A DNA stretch of 64,000 nucleotides from Arcticibacter tournemirensis (lineage in GTDB: Bacteria; Bacteroidota; Bacteroidia; Sphingobacteriales; Sphingobacteriaceae): NCBI RefSeq assembly GCF_006716645.1, contig NZ_VFPL01000001.1:372001-436000 (forward strand), given 5' to 3'. Under the pieces are notes generated by a model. That model searched no databases. It was not told the origin of the DNA and saw nothing but the letters and a program-made list of their open reading frames with translations. The position numbers and the translations under genes were made by a program. Every line of letters starts with the position of its first letter. Within the stretch, counting starts at the first letter, position 1. Positions 28,241 to 36,336 of the stretch are shown here, piece by piece.

Positions 28241-29479
28241 ATGAGTTCAGGCCCCGATTTTATTGAAAAGAAACATCTTACGCTTTTTTTATTTGTGGTT
28301 GCTCTGTTTTTCTTTTGGGGAGTAGCTCTTACACTAGGCGACGTCTTAAACCGGCATTTTCAGAACGTATTACATATTTCAAAATCACGTTCCGGCCTGG
28401 TTCAACTGGCTATGTTCGGCGCTTATGCAGTGATGGGTATACCGGCGGGAATCTTTCTGAAAAGGTTTGGCTACAAGAACGGGGTATTACTGGGTTTATT
28501 TCTGTATGCAGGCGGCGCCTTTTTGTTTATTCCTGCTGCAGATGCGCGATCATTTGATTTTTTTCTTCTCGCATTATTTATCCTGGCGTGTGGATTGGCT
28601 ACACTCGAAACGGTGGCACACCCTTTAGCCGCCGTGCTGGGCCCGGAAAGTACGAGCGATCGCCGCATTAATTTTTGTCAGGCATTCAATGGCCTGGGTG
28701 GTGTCATCGGACCGGCCCTTGGAAGTTTCTTCATGCTGAAAGCTGCAGAAGGCCAGCCCTCCGAACTGATCACGGTTAAGAACCTGTATCTTGTTATCGG
28801 AGCTGTTATTTCGATGGCCGGACTAGCGTTCTTATTCATACGCATTCCGGCCTCGCTAACCGATCATTCGGAAAAAACTAGTATTTATTTGCCGGATACA
28901 CCTAATGGGTACTCCGGGGGGCTTATTCACCAGAAACATTTCCTATTTGCCGTAGCAGCCCAGTTTTTTAACGTCGCGGCACAAGGAGGTACCTGGGCTT
29001 ACTTTATCAATTACGGGCATGAAGTAATGCACTTTACAGATGAAAAGGCAGGATACTTTTTTTCATTAAGTATCGCGATGCTCATGGTGGGGAGGTTTAC
29101 AGGAACCGCTCTGATGCGATTTATTGCTCCCTCCAGATTACTGTCGATATTTGCACTGGCCAACGTTCTAATGTGCCTGATTGTTGCACAGGGAGCGGGT
29201 TGGGTGTCATTCATTGCCCTGTTATCCATCAACTTTTTTTTCAGTATTATGTTTCCCACGATCTTCAGCCTGGGCCTGAAGAATCTCGGAGGGAATGTGC
29301 AGCAGGGATCGTCGTTCCTTGTAATGGGAGTAGTAGGAGGGGGGCTTTTTCCGCCACTCATGGGTCTGGTAGCTAACCATAGCGTGGCAAAGGCGTATTA
29401 CCTGCCTGTCGTCTGCTATCTTGTTATATTTGCTTTTGGCTATTTTTATCCGCGGCTGGTTAAAAGAGCAAAAACTTGA
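28241..29479 (+). CDS. FucP/GluP-type sugar MFS transporter
   Basis: A 412-residue inner-membrane protein with twelve predicted transmembrane helices. Typical FucP-family text includes FFFWGVALTLGDVLNRHFQ, AMFGAYAVMGIPAG, the middle CGLATLETVAHPLA, NGLGGVIGPALGSFF and a late GGGLFPPLMG. Members are proton symporters for fucose, glucose/galactose, mannose or N-acetylglucosamine. Here it is the natural exit of the PUL: monosaccharide released in the periplasm by GH92 and the others, probably mannose, is carried into the cytoplasm. It is followed after 77 bases by the LacI regulator. Confidence 0.88.
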   Translation: MSSGPDFIEKKHLTLFLFVVALFFFWGVALTLGDVLNRHFQNVLHISKSRSGLVQLAMFGAYAVMGIPAGIFLKRFGYKNGVLLGLFLYAGGAFLFIPAADARSFDFFLLALFILACGLATLETVAHPLAAVLGPESTSDRRINFCQAFNGLGGVIGPALGSFFMLKAAEGQPSELITVKNLYLVIGAVISMAGLAFLFIRIPASLTDHSEKTSIYLPDTPNGYSGGLIHQKHFLFAVAAQFFNVAAQGGTWAYFINYGHEVMHFTDEKAGYFFSLSIAMLMVGRFTGTALMRFIAPSRLLSIFALANVLMCLIVAQGAGWVSFIALLSINFFFSIMFPTIFSLGLKNLGGNVQQGSSFLVMGVVGGGLFPPLMGLVANHSVAKAYYLPVVCYLVIFAFGYFYPRLVKRAKT

Positions 29480-29535
29480 TTGTGCAGATTTAATGGGTAC
29501 ATCAGTACGCCATAGCATGCCTTATTAATTTAAAG

Positions 29536-29543
29536 TATATTTG
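29536..29543 (+). promoter_or_regulatory. Bacteroidetes -7 box for the LacI gene
   Basis: TATATTTG matches the TAnnTTTG element fully. No good TTG is seen 19-20 bases upstream. The predicted start of transcription is near 29550, leaving only about seven bases before the GTG start codon, so the mRNA would have a very short leader. Confidence 0.45.
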
Positions 29544-29556
29544 ATAAAAAACAACC

Positions 29557-30594
29557 GTGAAGAAGTTATCAATTGCAGATATAGCTAACCATCTTAATGT
29601 TTCGAAGAGTACAGTTTCATTTGTGCTTAATGGACGCGCGGAAGAAAAGCGGATCAGTAAAGAGCTGGTAAGCCGGGTAGAGAAATTTGTTAAAGAAGTG
29701 GGATATACTCCAAGCCCGATAGCACGCGGGCTGAGGACCGGTAAATCCAATATTATTGGGTTAATGGTTGAAAGTATTTCGGATCCTTTTTTTGCTAACA
29801 TCGCTAAACTAATCGAAAGCAGGGCCTATAAAAAAGGTTATCGGATCCTTTATTGCAGTACAGATAACGATACCGAGAAGACACGGGCTCTGATTGAAGT
29901 TTTCAGGGAAAGGAATGTAGATGGCTATATAATTTCTCCGCCGGTAGGGGTTGAGGATGAAATTAATGCGCTGACTAAGGCAGGTATGCCTGTCGTTCTG
30001 TTTGACCGAAGTTTACCAAATGCCGGTGCCGACTCTGTTGAAATAAATAATGAGTCCAGTGCTTTCAACGCGACGAGGCTATTGATTGATCAGGGCTTTA
30101 CAAACATAGCCTTTATCACCTTCTCATCTTTGCTAACGCAAATGTCAGGTCGCTTATCAGGATATAAATCGGCGATCGAGCAGGAGGGATTAGGAGTAAA
30201 CGTGTTGGAGATTGATTATAATCCGGATGAAGACAGTATGATACAGACGGTAAGCAACTATTTAAGTGAGAATAAGCATATTGACGCTGTCCTTTTCGGA
30301 GCCGTTCAGGCTGGAATCTGTGGATTAAAGGCTCTTACTGAATTGAACCTGAAGATACCTGAGGACGTGGCAGTGATTTCCTTTGATGATCATGATGTTT
30401 TTAAGTTGTTTGCTCCGCCAATTACAGCCATATCCCAACCAATTGAAGAAATTGCCGGTCGTATTATCAGCCTTTTGCTGGAAAGGCTGAACCCCGGGCA
30501 GAGTCATGCGGTGTCTCAAAAGATAATCCTCAACACAGAATTTAAATTAAGACGCTCACATGTAAACAAGCGGTTTTTGAGAAAGGCTGAATGA
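29557..30594 (+). CDS. LacI-family transcriptional regulator
   Basis: A 345-residue regulator starting at GTG 29557; no upstream ATG in frame makes sense and the helix-turn-helix begins right at the start (SIADIANHLNVSKSTVSFVLNG split over residues 4-25). The hinge ARGLRTGKSNIIGLMVESISD leads into a periplasmic-binding-like sugar-sensing domain (about 60-335). LacI proteins bind palindromic operators and release them on binding a sugar, so it probably controls this PUL, sensing mannose or a small oligosaccharide. PULs are more often run by hybrid two-component, ECF or SusR systems, so a LacI at the end is mildly notable. It converges with the S41 peptidase gene, 33 bases apart, with no clear terminator between. 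Confidence 0.92.
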   Translation: MKKLSIADIANHLNVSKSTVSFVLNGRAEEKRISKELVSRVEKFVKEVGYTPSPIARGLRTGKSNIIGLMVESISDPFFANIAKLIESRAYKKGYRILYCSTDNDTEKTRALIEVFRERNVDGYIISPPVGVEDEINALTKAGMPVVLFDRSLPNAGADSVEINNESSAFNATRLLIDQGFTNIAFITFSSLLTQMSGRLSGYKSAIEQEGLGVNVLEIDYNPDEDSMIQTVSNYLSENKHIDAVLFGAVQAGICGLKALTELNLKIPEDVAVISFDDHDVFKLFAPPITAISQPIEEIAGRIISLLLERLNPGQSHAVSQKIILNTEFKLRRSHVNKRFLRKAE

Positions 30595-30627
30595 CCTTTC
30601 CCCAAAAACCTGTTACTCAAAACCCTG

Positions 30628-32871
30628 TTATTCGCTTAATATCATTTCTTTGGCTTTTTCAAGTAGCTCATCTTTGCCGGCCCTGATTCCATTGATGGTG
30701 GGCTGCATGGGGATGTCTATTTTTACTCCTTTGCGCTGGGTTTCTGTGCCGTCGGGATAGTATACTCCTATTCCCGAGATCATACTGCTGATGCCTCCGG
30801 GAAGAGTAATGGCGGATACGTTTCCATCCGCGCCGGCTGTGGTGCTGCCAATAACTGTAACATTTGGAGAACTTTGGAATGCCATAGTGGTGTACTCGGC
30901 ATTGCTTTGGGACAGCTCATTGACAATCATCACCACCTTTCCGGTGTATTTCCCTTTGCCTCCGTTACTGATCGCTCCGCCGAAAGTGAACAGGCCCGGA
31001 TCCCGGATACTTCCAGTTGTGAATTTCACAAAGGGGCTTGATTTTGCCTTGATGTAATCACCAAAAGTAAAGGGCATGAAGTCTGAAGGATAACAGCGCA
31101 TGTCGATAATGATTCCCTTTGTTCCTGCGAACAACTTTTCTATTTCTTTAAGCTGGGTATTCTTGTATTTGCCAGGGAACAGATACCCGATGTTGTTGTC
31201 GATGAGATAGTAAGCGGGCAGGTCAGCTCTCGGAATGTAATCGATGGTGAAGTTGAGTTTCCTTCTGTCTATTGTTGGTAATCGCAGTTCCGATACTTTA
31301 CTCCCATCTGATATTTCAAAAAGAAGGGTAGAATCATTTGTCCTCAGAAGATAGTTTCGTGGAATATCCCTTAGCTGTGTTGGATAATTAGAGGCGGGAG
31401 TCAGCGGGAGGTATTTTTTTATAAGCTGAGCTGTTGTAATTCCATTTATTTTAGTGATGATATCGCCAGTCTTAACCTGGTTTTTAATTCCTAAAGTATC
31501 GGAATAAAAACCTGTTACAACAAGTTGTCCTTCGATAAACCGAGCCTGAAAGGCCGGAGAGCGTATACCTTTGTACATTTCAAGGACTTTATTTCCGCCC
31601 CATATATTCGCATGAGTATCATGTATCCTTGCTATCAGCTGCAATGCGGCCAGCGTATATTCCGTCTCGTTTTTGGCATTGAGGAACGTAGGAATAAAGC
31701 CCGTAAGGACATCGTTCCAGTTTTCTCCGATAAGATGTTTGTAAGGGAAGAAGTAGTTGATTATATTCCAGTACCGGTATAAGGAAAGCAACCTGAAGCC
31801 ATCGTCCGGAAAGGTCATGGAGGCGTAACTGTTCTCATTTTTAAAGATTGGATTTCCAACACCCTCAGCTAAGCCGATGTAGTAATGCTCCATTTTCCTT
31901 TTGGCGCTTCTTATCTGAATGAGTTTATTACTGAGGGTATCTCCGAGCTCTTTTTTATTAGTCAGCCAGTCGAGGTCAGGCAGGATTTTGGCGTCCTTGT
32001 TACGCTCGTTTCTTTCTGTGGCTTTACTGTTTATGTCTCCCGCCAAGTTCACAAGATTAAGTAAACAGGCATTTCTTTCTTTCGCCGTTTTACTGCTTAA
32101 ATAAGAAGGTAAGACTTTAAAAAGTGCGTAGTCCCAGTTGACTTCACCTGAGGCTATAACAGGGTGATAATATTTTAAGAATCCCCATACTTTACACAGG
32201 AGAGCCAGGTTTTCGACTGCAGGTTTATCAACTTGTGAGATTGAAATTCCTGAACCATTATCAAAAGTGTGGTCGTTAGCAGCCCTATAGGTTTTTGCAT
32301 TTTCTTTAATTACAACATTGATATCCTTTCCATCTATCTTTAGAGTAAGGCCATCCGCCCATACGGTTCCTGTTCCGGTATTCATGGCTGCTATGTAGAT
32401 ATAGCAGGCATCGTTAGGAAGCGGAAGCCTGGTAGTGTATCGTGTCCATTCGCTGCTTCCGTGGATATTCTTCTGATGCATGTTATCGAATTGAAGAGTT
32501 TTACCTTCTCCGTCAATCCTCAACAGGAGTCCGGCGTAGCCGTTGTCCACGTTGCGTAGCTTGAGAAAGCCACTTAATTCCACTTCTTTTCCTTTAAAGG
32601 TTACCGGAATACCAAGAGCCGGTGAGCCAAATTGATTTTCCTGCGTCTCCGTACGGCTCTGAATCATAATGGAGTTTTTTCCCTGATACTTTTCGGTTGT
32701 GTCGGTACGGATGGTATACCCCTGCCCCCAAATAAACCAGTCCTTTGGGAAGCCAGATTCGTTTAATTGTTCGAACCCGAGATTGAGCCCGGCTGTTTGA
32801 TTTGATGATTGTGCATAGGATGAGGCAGAAAGTGCCATCAGAAAAATCAATAGAAAGGAGTAGAATTTCAT
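30628..32871 (-). CDS. Exported S41-family peptidase with N-terminal CBM-like domain
   Basis: A 747-residue exported protein (signal ending SYAQ). Residues about 28-195 look like a jelly-roll carbohydrate-binding-type sandwich (NLGFEQLNESGFPKDWFIWG, later TVWADGLTLKIDG). Next come a helical domain, a PDZ-like segment near residue 480 (KTGDIITKINGITTAQ) and an S41 tail-protease core with IIIDMRCYPS and VNELSQSNAEY, whose Ser is the probable nucleophile, then GSTTAGADGNVS. Related Bacteroidetes proteins are annotated as S41 peptidases of unknown substrate. It is transcribed toward the PUL and is probably independent of it. The gene looks complete. Confidence 0.82.
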   Translation of the reverse strand: MKFYSFLLIFLMALSASSYAQSSNQTAGLNLGFEQLNESGFPKDWFIWGQGYTIRTDTTEKYQGKNSIMIQSRTETQENQFGSPALGIPVTFKGKEVELSGFLKLRNVDNGYAGLLLRIDGEGKTLQFDNMHQKNIHGSSEWTRYTTRLPLPNDACYIYIAAMNTGTGTVWADGLTLKIDGKDINVVIKENAKTYRAANDHTFDNGSGISISQVDKPAVENLALLCKVWGFLKYYHPVIASGEVNWDYALFKVLPSYLSSKTAKERNACLLNLVNLAGDINSKATERNERNKDAKILPDLDWLTNKKELGDTLSNKLIQIRSAKRKMEHYYIGLAEGVGNPIFKNENSYASMTFPDDGFRLLSLYRYWNIINYFFPYKHLIGENWNDVLTGFIPTFLNAKNETEYTLAALQLIARIHDTHANIWGGNKVLEMYKGIRSPAFQARFIEGQLVVTGFYSDTLGIKNQVKTGDIITKINGITTAQLIKKYLPLTPASNYPTQLRDIPRNYLLRTNDSTLLFEISDGSKVSELRLPTIDRRKLNFTIDYIPRADLPAYYLIDNNIGYLFPGKYKNTQLKEIEKLFAGTKGIIIDMRCYPSDFMPFTFGDYIKAKSSPFVKFTTGSIRDPGLFTFGGAISNGGKGKYTGKVVMIVNELSQSNAEYTTMAFQSSPNVTVIGSTTAGADGNVSAITLPGGISSMISGIGVYYPDGTETQRKGVKIDIPMQPTINGIRAGKDELLEKAKEMILSE

Positions 32872-32953
32872 AAGGAGAGCTGTTATGTGATTGAGTTTGA
32901 TAATGTATCTTGTTCCGGCTATTCGACATTAGCCAGAACAAGATACAAAGAAA

Positions 32954-33817
32954 TCAGAAGATTTCCATCACGGTGCTTTTGCTCCATTTTTCGAGAGGGG
33001 GCAGTTCAATGATCCCTTCTTTATTCTCTAAATTTTTATCGTGGTTCACGGAATCGGCAATCCCGCACCATGGTTCGATGCATACAAAAGGAGCGTCTTT
33101 AGCTGCCCATATTCCCATATAAGGAAATCCTTTGAAATGATAACGAAGTCCATGCGGTGTTTTATCACTCCGGATGGTAATGGTTTCGGACTTCAAGTCC
33201 TTAAAAACAATAGCATCTTGATAAAACAGGTCGTGCTTCAAGGGGAGCTTATCTTCATTGTTCAGAAAAGGTACGGGCTCTGCAATCAGGTTGCCGTCGA
33301 TCTTCCATTGAGAGCTTGTTTCCTTCTTTTCGAACTCGAGGTAATAATCGGTATAGTTTGTGCCCTCAAGCAGAGGCACTTTAAATGCCGGATGCGCTCC
33401 AAGTGAAAAGAACATTTCTGTTACGGAAGGATTTTTGACCTCGTAGGTAAGGGTGATACGATTATCGTCGAGCTGATAAATGTGCCTTAGTTCAAAATGA
33501 AAGGGATAGCTTTTGAGCGTTTCATCATTGCTTTTTAAAACAAGGGTAACTGCGGTGGCTGAAACTTCTTCTACTTCGAAGTCCATATCTCTGGCAAATC
33601 CGTGTTTTATGAGCGAGTATTCCTGTCCGTTATAGAAAAAACTATCGTCTTTTAAGCCCCCTACGATAGGGAACAAAACCGGAGTGTGCCTTGGCCAATA
33701 TTCGGGATCGCCGTTCCATAAATATTCAAGACCGTTAGTTTTGCTGAAAAAACTATGAAGTTCTCCTCCTTTTGTATCAATAGAGGCAACAAATCCCTCG
33801 TTTTCTAAAGTGATCAT
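32954..33817 (-). CDS. Aldose 1-epimerase family protein
   Basis: A 287-residue cytoplasmic protein of the galactose mutarotase-like superfamily, closest in style to the YeaD/LacX-type aldose 1-epimerases (LEYLWNGDPEYWPRHTPVLFPIVGGL near the N-terminus, LGAHPAFKVPL with the catalytic-region His, and CIEPWCGIADS near the end with a likely catalytic Glu). It interconverts the anomers of a hexose or hexose derivative. It has no signal peptide. The start codon is at 33817. It lies 82 bases upstream of the S41 peptidase on the same strand and is divergent from the amidase gene. Confidence 0.85.
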   Translation of the reverse strand: MITLENEGFVASIDTKGGELHSFFSKTNGLEYLWNGDPEYWPRHTPVLFPIVGGLKDDSFFYNGQEYSLIKHGFARDMDFEVEEVSATAVTLVLKSNDETLKSYPFHFELRHIYQLDDNRITLTYEVKNPSVTEMFFSLGAHPAFKVPLLEGTNYTDYYLEFEKKETSSQWKIDGNLIAEPVPFLNNEDKLPLKHDLFYQDAIVFKDLKSETITIRSDKTPHGLRYHFKGFPYMGIWAAKDAPFVCIEPWCGIADSVNHDKNLENKEGIIELPPLEKWSKSTVMEIF

Positions 33818-33862
33818 AATATGCTGTTAAAATGTATTCTCTTTTTTTAGTTTCAAGAATAG

Positions 33863-33870
33863 CAAATTTA
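33863..33870 (-). promoter_or_regulatory. Possible -7 box for the aldose epimerase gene
   Basis: On the minus strand TAAATTTG fits the TAnnTTTG element, about 45 bases before the start codon. A matching TTG about 19 bases upstream is not seen, so support is partial. Confidence 0.3.
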
Positions 33871-33896
33871 AGCGTATTTAGTACTTTAAAACTATT

Positions 33897-34706
33897 ATGA
33901 AAAGATATATACTTCCAGTACTGCTGTTTTCTGTTTTGCTCTCTGCCTGTTCCTCCCACCCATACAAGCAAACCAACAAGTTCTATCGTAAACAAGCTAA
34001 GGAACTTGTAAAGTCGCTGAGCGATATTCCACCTGTAGAAGGTTATGGGGGTAAAACTGCTGAATATCAGATTGGCACAACTAACTTTAATCTGAGGAAG
34101 CCCAATTATGTGATCATCCATCATACAGCTCAGAACTCATGTGATCAAACGTTAAAGACTTTTGTTTTACAACGGACCCAGGTTAGCGCTCACTATGTGG
34201 TGTGTAAAGACGGTACAGTTCATCATATGTTAAATGATTACCTGCGGGCATGGCATGCGGGCGCCGCCAAATGGGGGAGCCTGACCGATATTAATTCTAC
34301 ATCTATTGGTATCGAACTGGACAATAATGGAAAGGAGCCTTTTTCTGAGAGCCAGATAAACAGCCTGATCTCGCTTCTGGAGAAGCTGAAGAAAAACTAC
34401 TCTATTCCAACGGGCAATTTTATCGGACATGCAGATATAGCTCCGAGGAGAAAACCCGACCCGAATGCTTTTTTTCCCTGGAAGAAGCTGGCAGAACATG
34501 GCTTTGGCTATTGGCCGGATATGATTGTAGAGGTTGTGCCGCCCGGTTTCAATAGTATTAACGCCCTGCGTATAATCGGGTACGATACGAAAGATTCCGT
34601 AGCTGCGATTAAAGCTTTCAAGCTGCATTTTGTTCAAACCGACTTATCGCCGAGGCTCACTGAAGCCGATAAAGGGCTGCTTTACAACTTAAGTAAGAAA
34701 TATTAA
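33897..34706 (+). CDS. Lipoprotein N-acetylmuramoyl-L-alanine amidase (Amidase_2)
   Basis: A 269-residue lipoprotein (lipobox LSAC, Cys19) with an AmpD/T7-lysozyme-type amidase domain. Zinc-site motifs are visible: YVIIHHTAQNS with the first His, SAHYVVCKDGTVHHML, AWHAGAAKWG, SIGIELDNNG, and FIGHADIAPRRKPDPNAFFPW with the last zinc His and the conserved Lys/Arg region. A C-terminal segment of about 50 residues resembles a peptidoglycan-binding-type helical end. It cleaves the bond between N-acetylmuramic acid and L-alanine, in cell-wall turnover or recycling. It stands alone, divergent from the epimerase gene. Confidence 0.9.
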   Translation: MKRYILPVLLFSVLLSACSSHPYKQTNKFYRKQAKELVKSLSDIPPVEGYGGKTAEYQIGTTNFNLRKPNYVIIHHTAQNSCDQTLKTFVLQRTQVSAHYVVCKDGTVHHMLNDYLRAWHAGAAKWGSLTDINSTSIGIELDNNGKEPFSESQINSLISLLEKLKKNYSIPTGNFIGHADIAPRRKPDPNAFFPWKKLAEHGFGYWPDMIVEVVPPGFNSINALRIIGYDTKDSVAAIKAFKLHFVQTDLSPRLTEADKGLLYNLSKKY

Positions 34707-34771
34707 TTTGATATCCATAGATTTTGTCTATGACGTATTGATAAAAAGAATGAAGAAATAGCTGCAATCAA

Positions 34772-34802
34772 TTGATGTTTGAACGCCGGCTTGGTACCTT
34801 TG
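34772..34802 (+). promoter_or_regulatory. Bacteroidetes housekeeping promoter for peroxiredoxin
   Basis: TTG at 34772-34774, a 20-base spacer, then TACCTTTG at 34795-34802 match the TTG-N19/20-TAnnTTTG pattern of the Bacteroidetes primary sigma factor. The leader would be about 20 bases. Confidence 0.65.
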
Positions 34803-34829
34803 CACCAGATTTAAAAATAAGAATTAGAT

Positions 34830-35375
34830 ATGATAACAATAGGTCAAAAGTTTCCGGCATTCGAGAAAAAAGCAGTAGTTAGCAGAGAAAAAGGTAAAGA
34901 ATTCGAAACTATTTCTTCTGATTATCTTGTTAATGATGACAACATCTGGACAGTAATTTTCTGGTGGCCAAAAGACTTTACATTTGTTTGCCCTACAGAA
35001 ATTGCTGAATTCAATAAGTCATATGGCGAGTTCCGCGACAGAGACGCCCGTTTGATCGGAGCATCTACAGATTCAGAGTTTGTTCACCTTGCCTGGAGAA
35101 ACAACCATGAGGACCTGCGTGACCTTAAGTTCCCTATGCTTGCGGATACATCGAAATCACTTGCAGAGGATTTAGGCATTTTAGAACCGACAGAAAAGAT
35201 TGCTTACCGTGCTACATTCATTATAGATCCACAGGGAATCGTTCGTTGGGTAAGTGTAAACGATTTAAATGTAGGCCGTAACGTTAAAGAAGTATTACGT
35301 GTGCTTGATGGTTTACAAACCGATGAGCTTTGCCCATGTAACTGGGAAAAAGGTCAGGAAACTCTTCAGGCATAA
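34830..35375 (+). CDS. Peroxiredoxin (AhpC/TSA family)
   Basis: A 181-residue cytoplasmic peroxiredoxin reducing hydrogen peroxide and organic peroxides. The peroxidatic Cys54 lies in FTFVCPTEI; the C-terminal ELCPCNW has Cys168 and Cys170, one a likely resolving cysteine. Conserved elements FWWPKDF, STDSEFVHLAWR and FPMLADTSKSLAEDLG support a Prx1/AhpC-type protein. The AhpD-like gene follows 147 bases downstream, separated by an inverted repeat and a terminator-like hairpin. In the mycobacterial AhpC/AhpD system AhpD reduces AhpC, so the pair probably works together here. It has its own strong promoter. Confidence 0.92.
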   Translation: MITIGQKFPAFEKKAVVSREKGKEFETISSDYLVNDDNIWTVIFWWPKDFTFVCPTEIAEFNKSYGEFRDRDARLIGASTDSEFVHLAWRNNHEDLRDLKFPMLADTSKSLAEDLGILEPTEKIAYRATFIIDPQGIVRWVSVNDLNVGRNVKEVLRVLDGLQTDELCPCNWEKGQETLQA

Positions 35376-35386
35376 ACTGATAGCTG

Positions 35387-35458
35387 TTGGCGGTTAGCTA
35401 TTGGCAATTAGCTCCTGGAATATTATTCAGAAGCCAATTGCCAATAGCTAAAGACCAA
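35387..35458. repeat. Imperfect inverted repeat between peroxiredoxin and AhpD-like genes
   Basis: Arms at 35387-35413 and 35432-35458 are imperfect reverse complements, with a perfect 15-base core (35395-35409 against 35436-35450) around a short AT-rich loop. The left arm reads like TTGGC/TTAGC units repeated. Its composition is unlike the coding flanks and resembles the simple-unit intergenic repeats common in this group. Confidence 0.7.
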
Positions 35459-35474
35459 CGGCCAATAAATACAG

Positions 35475-35500
35475 TCCCCTTGCGAAAGGGGATTTTTTTT
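35475..35500 (+). terminator. Rho-independent terminator after peroxiredoxin gene
   Basis: TCCCCTT, a four-base loop, AAGGGGA, then eight T. A strong hairpin lying only 22 bases before the AhpD-like start codon. It would end the peroxiredoxin transcript or attenuate read-through into the AhpD-like gene. Confidence 0.8.
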
Positions 35501-35522
35501 GAACTTCAATTCGAATAATAAA

Positions 35523-36107
35523 ATGAGCGAAACTGCAGAAGTAATAAGTGAATTATTAGAAAGCATCCACGTAGACGGGGCTTACCGCAATGAAGGTCTT
35601 AACCTTCTCGAAAAAGGCGAGTCAAGATATCTGAGAGATCTGAAAGTAAATTTTAACAGCACCTTAAGTTCTGAACATTTAACAGCTAAGGAGATCGGTC
35701 TTATTGGTTTGAGTATTGCTGTAAATAACATTAACAAACCGCTGACTGATTTCTATACCCGCTTTGCCGAAGAAAACGGCGCTACAGCAGAGGAAGTTGC
35801 AGAAGCAGCTGCGTGCGCTTCTTTACTTTCATCCAATAATATTTTTTACCGTTTCAGGCACTTCACACAGAAGGAAAAATACGGACAGATACCAGCCCGC
35901 ATCAGAATGCAGATTATGGTAAAGCCCGTAACGGGAAAGGAGTTTTTCGAACTTTTAAGCCTCGCTGTTTCAGCGGTTAACGGGTGCGAGATGTGTGTGA
36001 ATGCACATGAAGATTCTCTGATAAAGATGGGAACACGTGAGGAGCGTATTTTCGATGCGGTGCGGATTGCCTCCCTGGTTACAGCGACAGGTAAGCTGAT
36101 TTACTAG
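35523..36107 (+). CDS. Carboxymuconolactone decarboxylase / AhpD-like protein
   Basis: A 194-residue protein from the ATG at 35523 (the open frame extends to a TTG at 35499 inside the terminator T run, which is unlikely). The AhpD signature is clear: GCEMCVNAHE with the redox CxxC pair Cys155 and Cys158 and the following His. The rest is an all-helical bundle typical of the CMD fold. In mycobacteria AhpD passes electrons to AhpC, so it probably regenerates the peroxiredoxin just upstream. With the terminator so close to its start, it must be expressed by read-through or from a promoter in the repeat. Confidence 0.88.
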   Translation: MSETAEVISELLESIHVDGAYRNEGLNLLEKGESRYLRDLKVNFNSTLSSEHLTAKEIGLIGLSIAVNNINKPLTDFYTRFAEENGATAEEVAEAAACASLLSSNNIFYRFRHFTQKEKYGQIPARIRMQIMVKPVTGKEFFELLSLAVSAVNGCEMCVNAHEDSLIKMGTREERIFDAVRIASLVTATGKLIY

Positions 36108-36188
36108 ACGCAGCTTATTTTTATTTATAATCTTCATCACAATTTAAAAAAAACCGACACCTTGCTTTTACGAATTGAAAATCTTTCG

Positions 36189-36196
36189 TAATTTAG
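36189..36196 (+). promoter_or_regulatory. Possible -7 box of a small RNA
   Basis: TAATTTAG differs from TAnnTTTG at one position. A TTG lies at 36162-36164 with a long spacer of 24 bases. It would place a transcript start near 36203, just before the structured segment. Confidence 0.3.
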
Positions 36197-36200
36197 CTAC

Positions 36201-36336
36201 AAGGTTAACCGCCTTGAGACTTAAGCAATTTCCCGGCGAAGACATTACAGGTGTGATGTAAGTTTCAGGGACAAAAGGTTTTTAATTGTAATTTGGGATA
36301 CCGTCGTATGATAAGCTTCATACGACGGTTTTTTTT
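36201..36336 (+). ncRNA. Candidate structured small RNA or long 3' UTR
   Basis: This gene-free stretch between the AhpD-like gene and emrB shows several matching arms: CAAGG/CCTTG at about 36200-36215, TGAGACTT (36215-36222) with AAGTTTCA (36260-36267), TTACA (36245-36249) with TGTAA (36257-36261), and CCC (36232-36234) with GGG (36268-36270), the last pairing across the second helix as in a pseudoknot. It ends at a strong hairpin with T run. It could be an independent RNA of about 135 bases or the 3' UTR of the AhpD-like gene. It matches no RNA family I recognise; SRP RNA, tmRNA and RNase P were considered and do not fit. Confidence 0.4.
36301..36336 (+). terminator. Rho-independent terminator, + strand
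   Basis: CCGTCGTATGA, a six-base loop, TCATACGACGG, then a run of eight T that reaches the stop codon of the convergent emrB gene. The T run is on the + strand only, so it ends a rightward transcript (AhpD-like gene or small RNA); on the minus strand it lacks a T tract. Confidence 0.85.

Noticed and set aside
36201-36300. Riboswitch controlling emrB
   Set aside because: The structured segment and its terminator read on the + strand, while emrB is on the minus strand and converges on it.
36201-36336. SRP RNA, tmRNA or RNase P RNA at this locus
   Set aside because: The conserved SRP apical loop, tmRNA alanyl acceptor end with CCA and RNase P core motifs are absent, and the length is too short for the last two.
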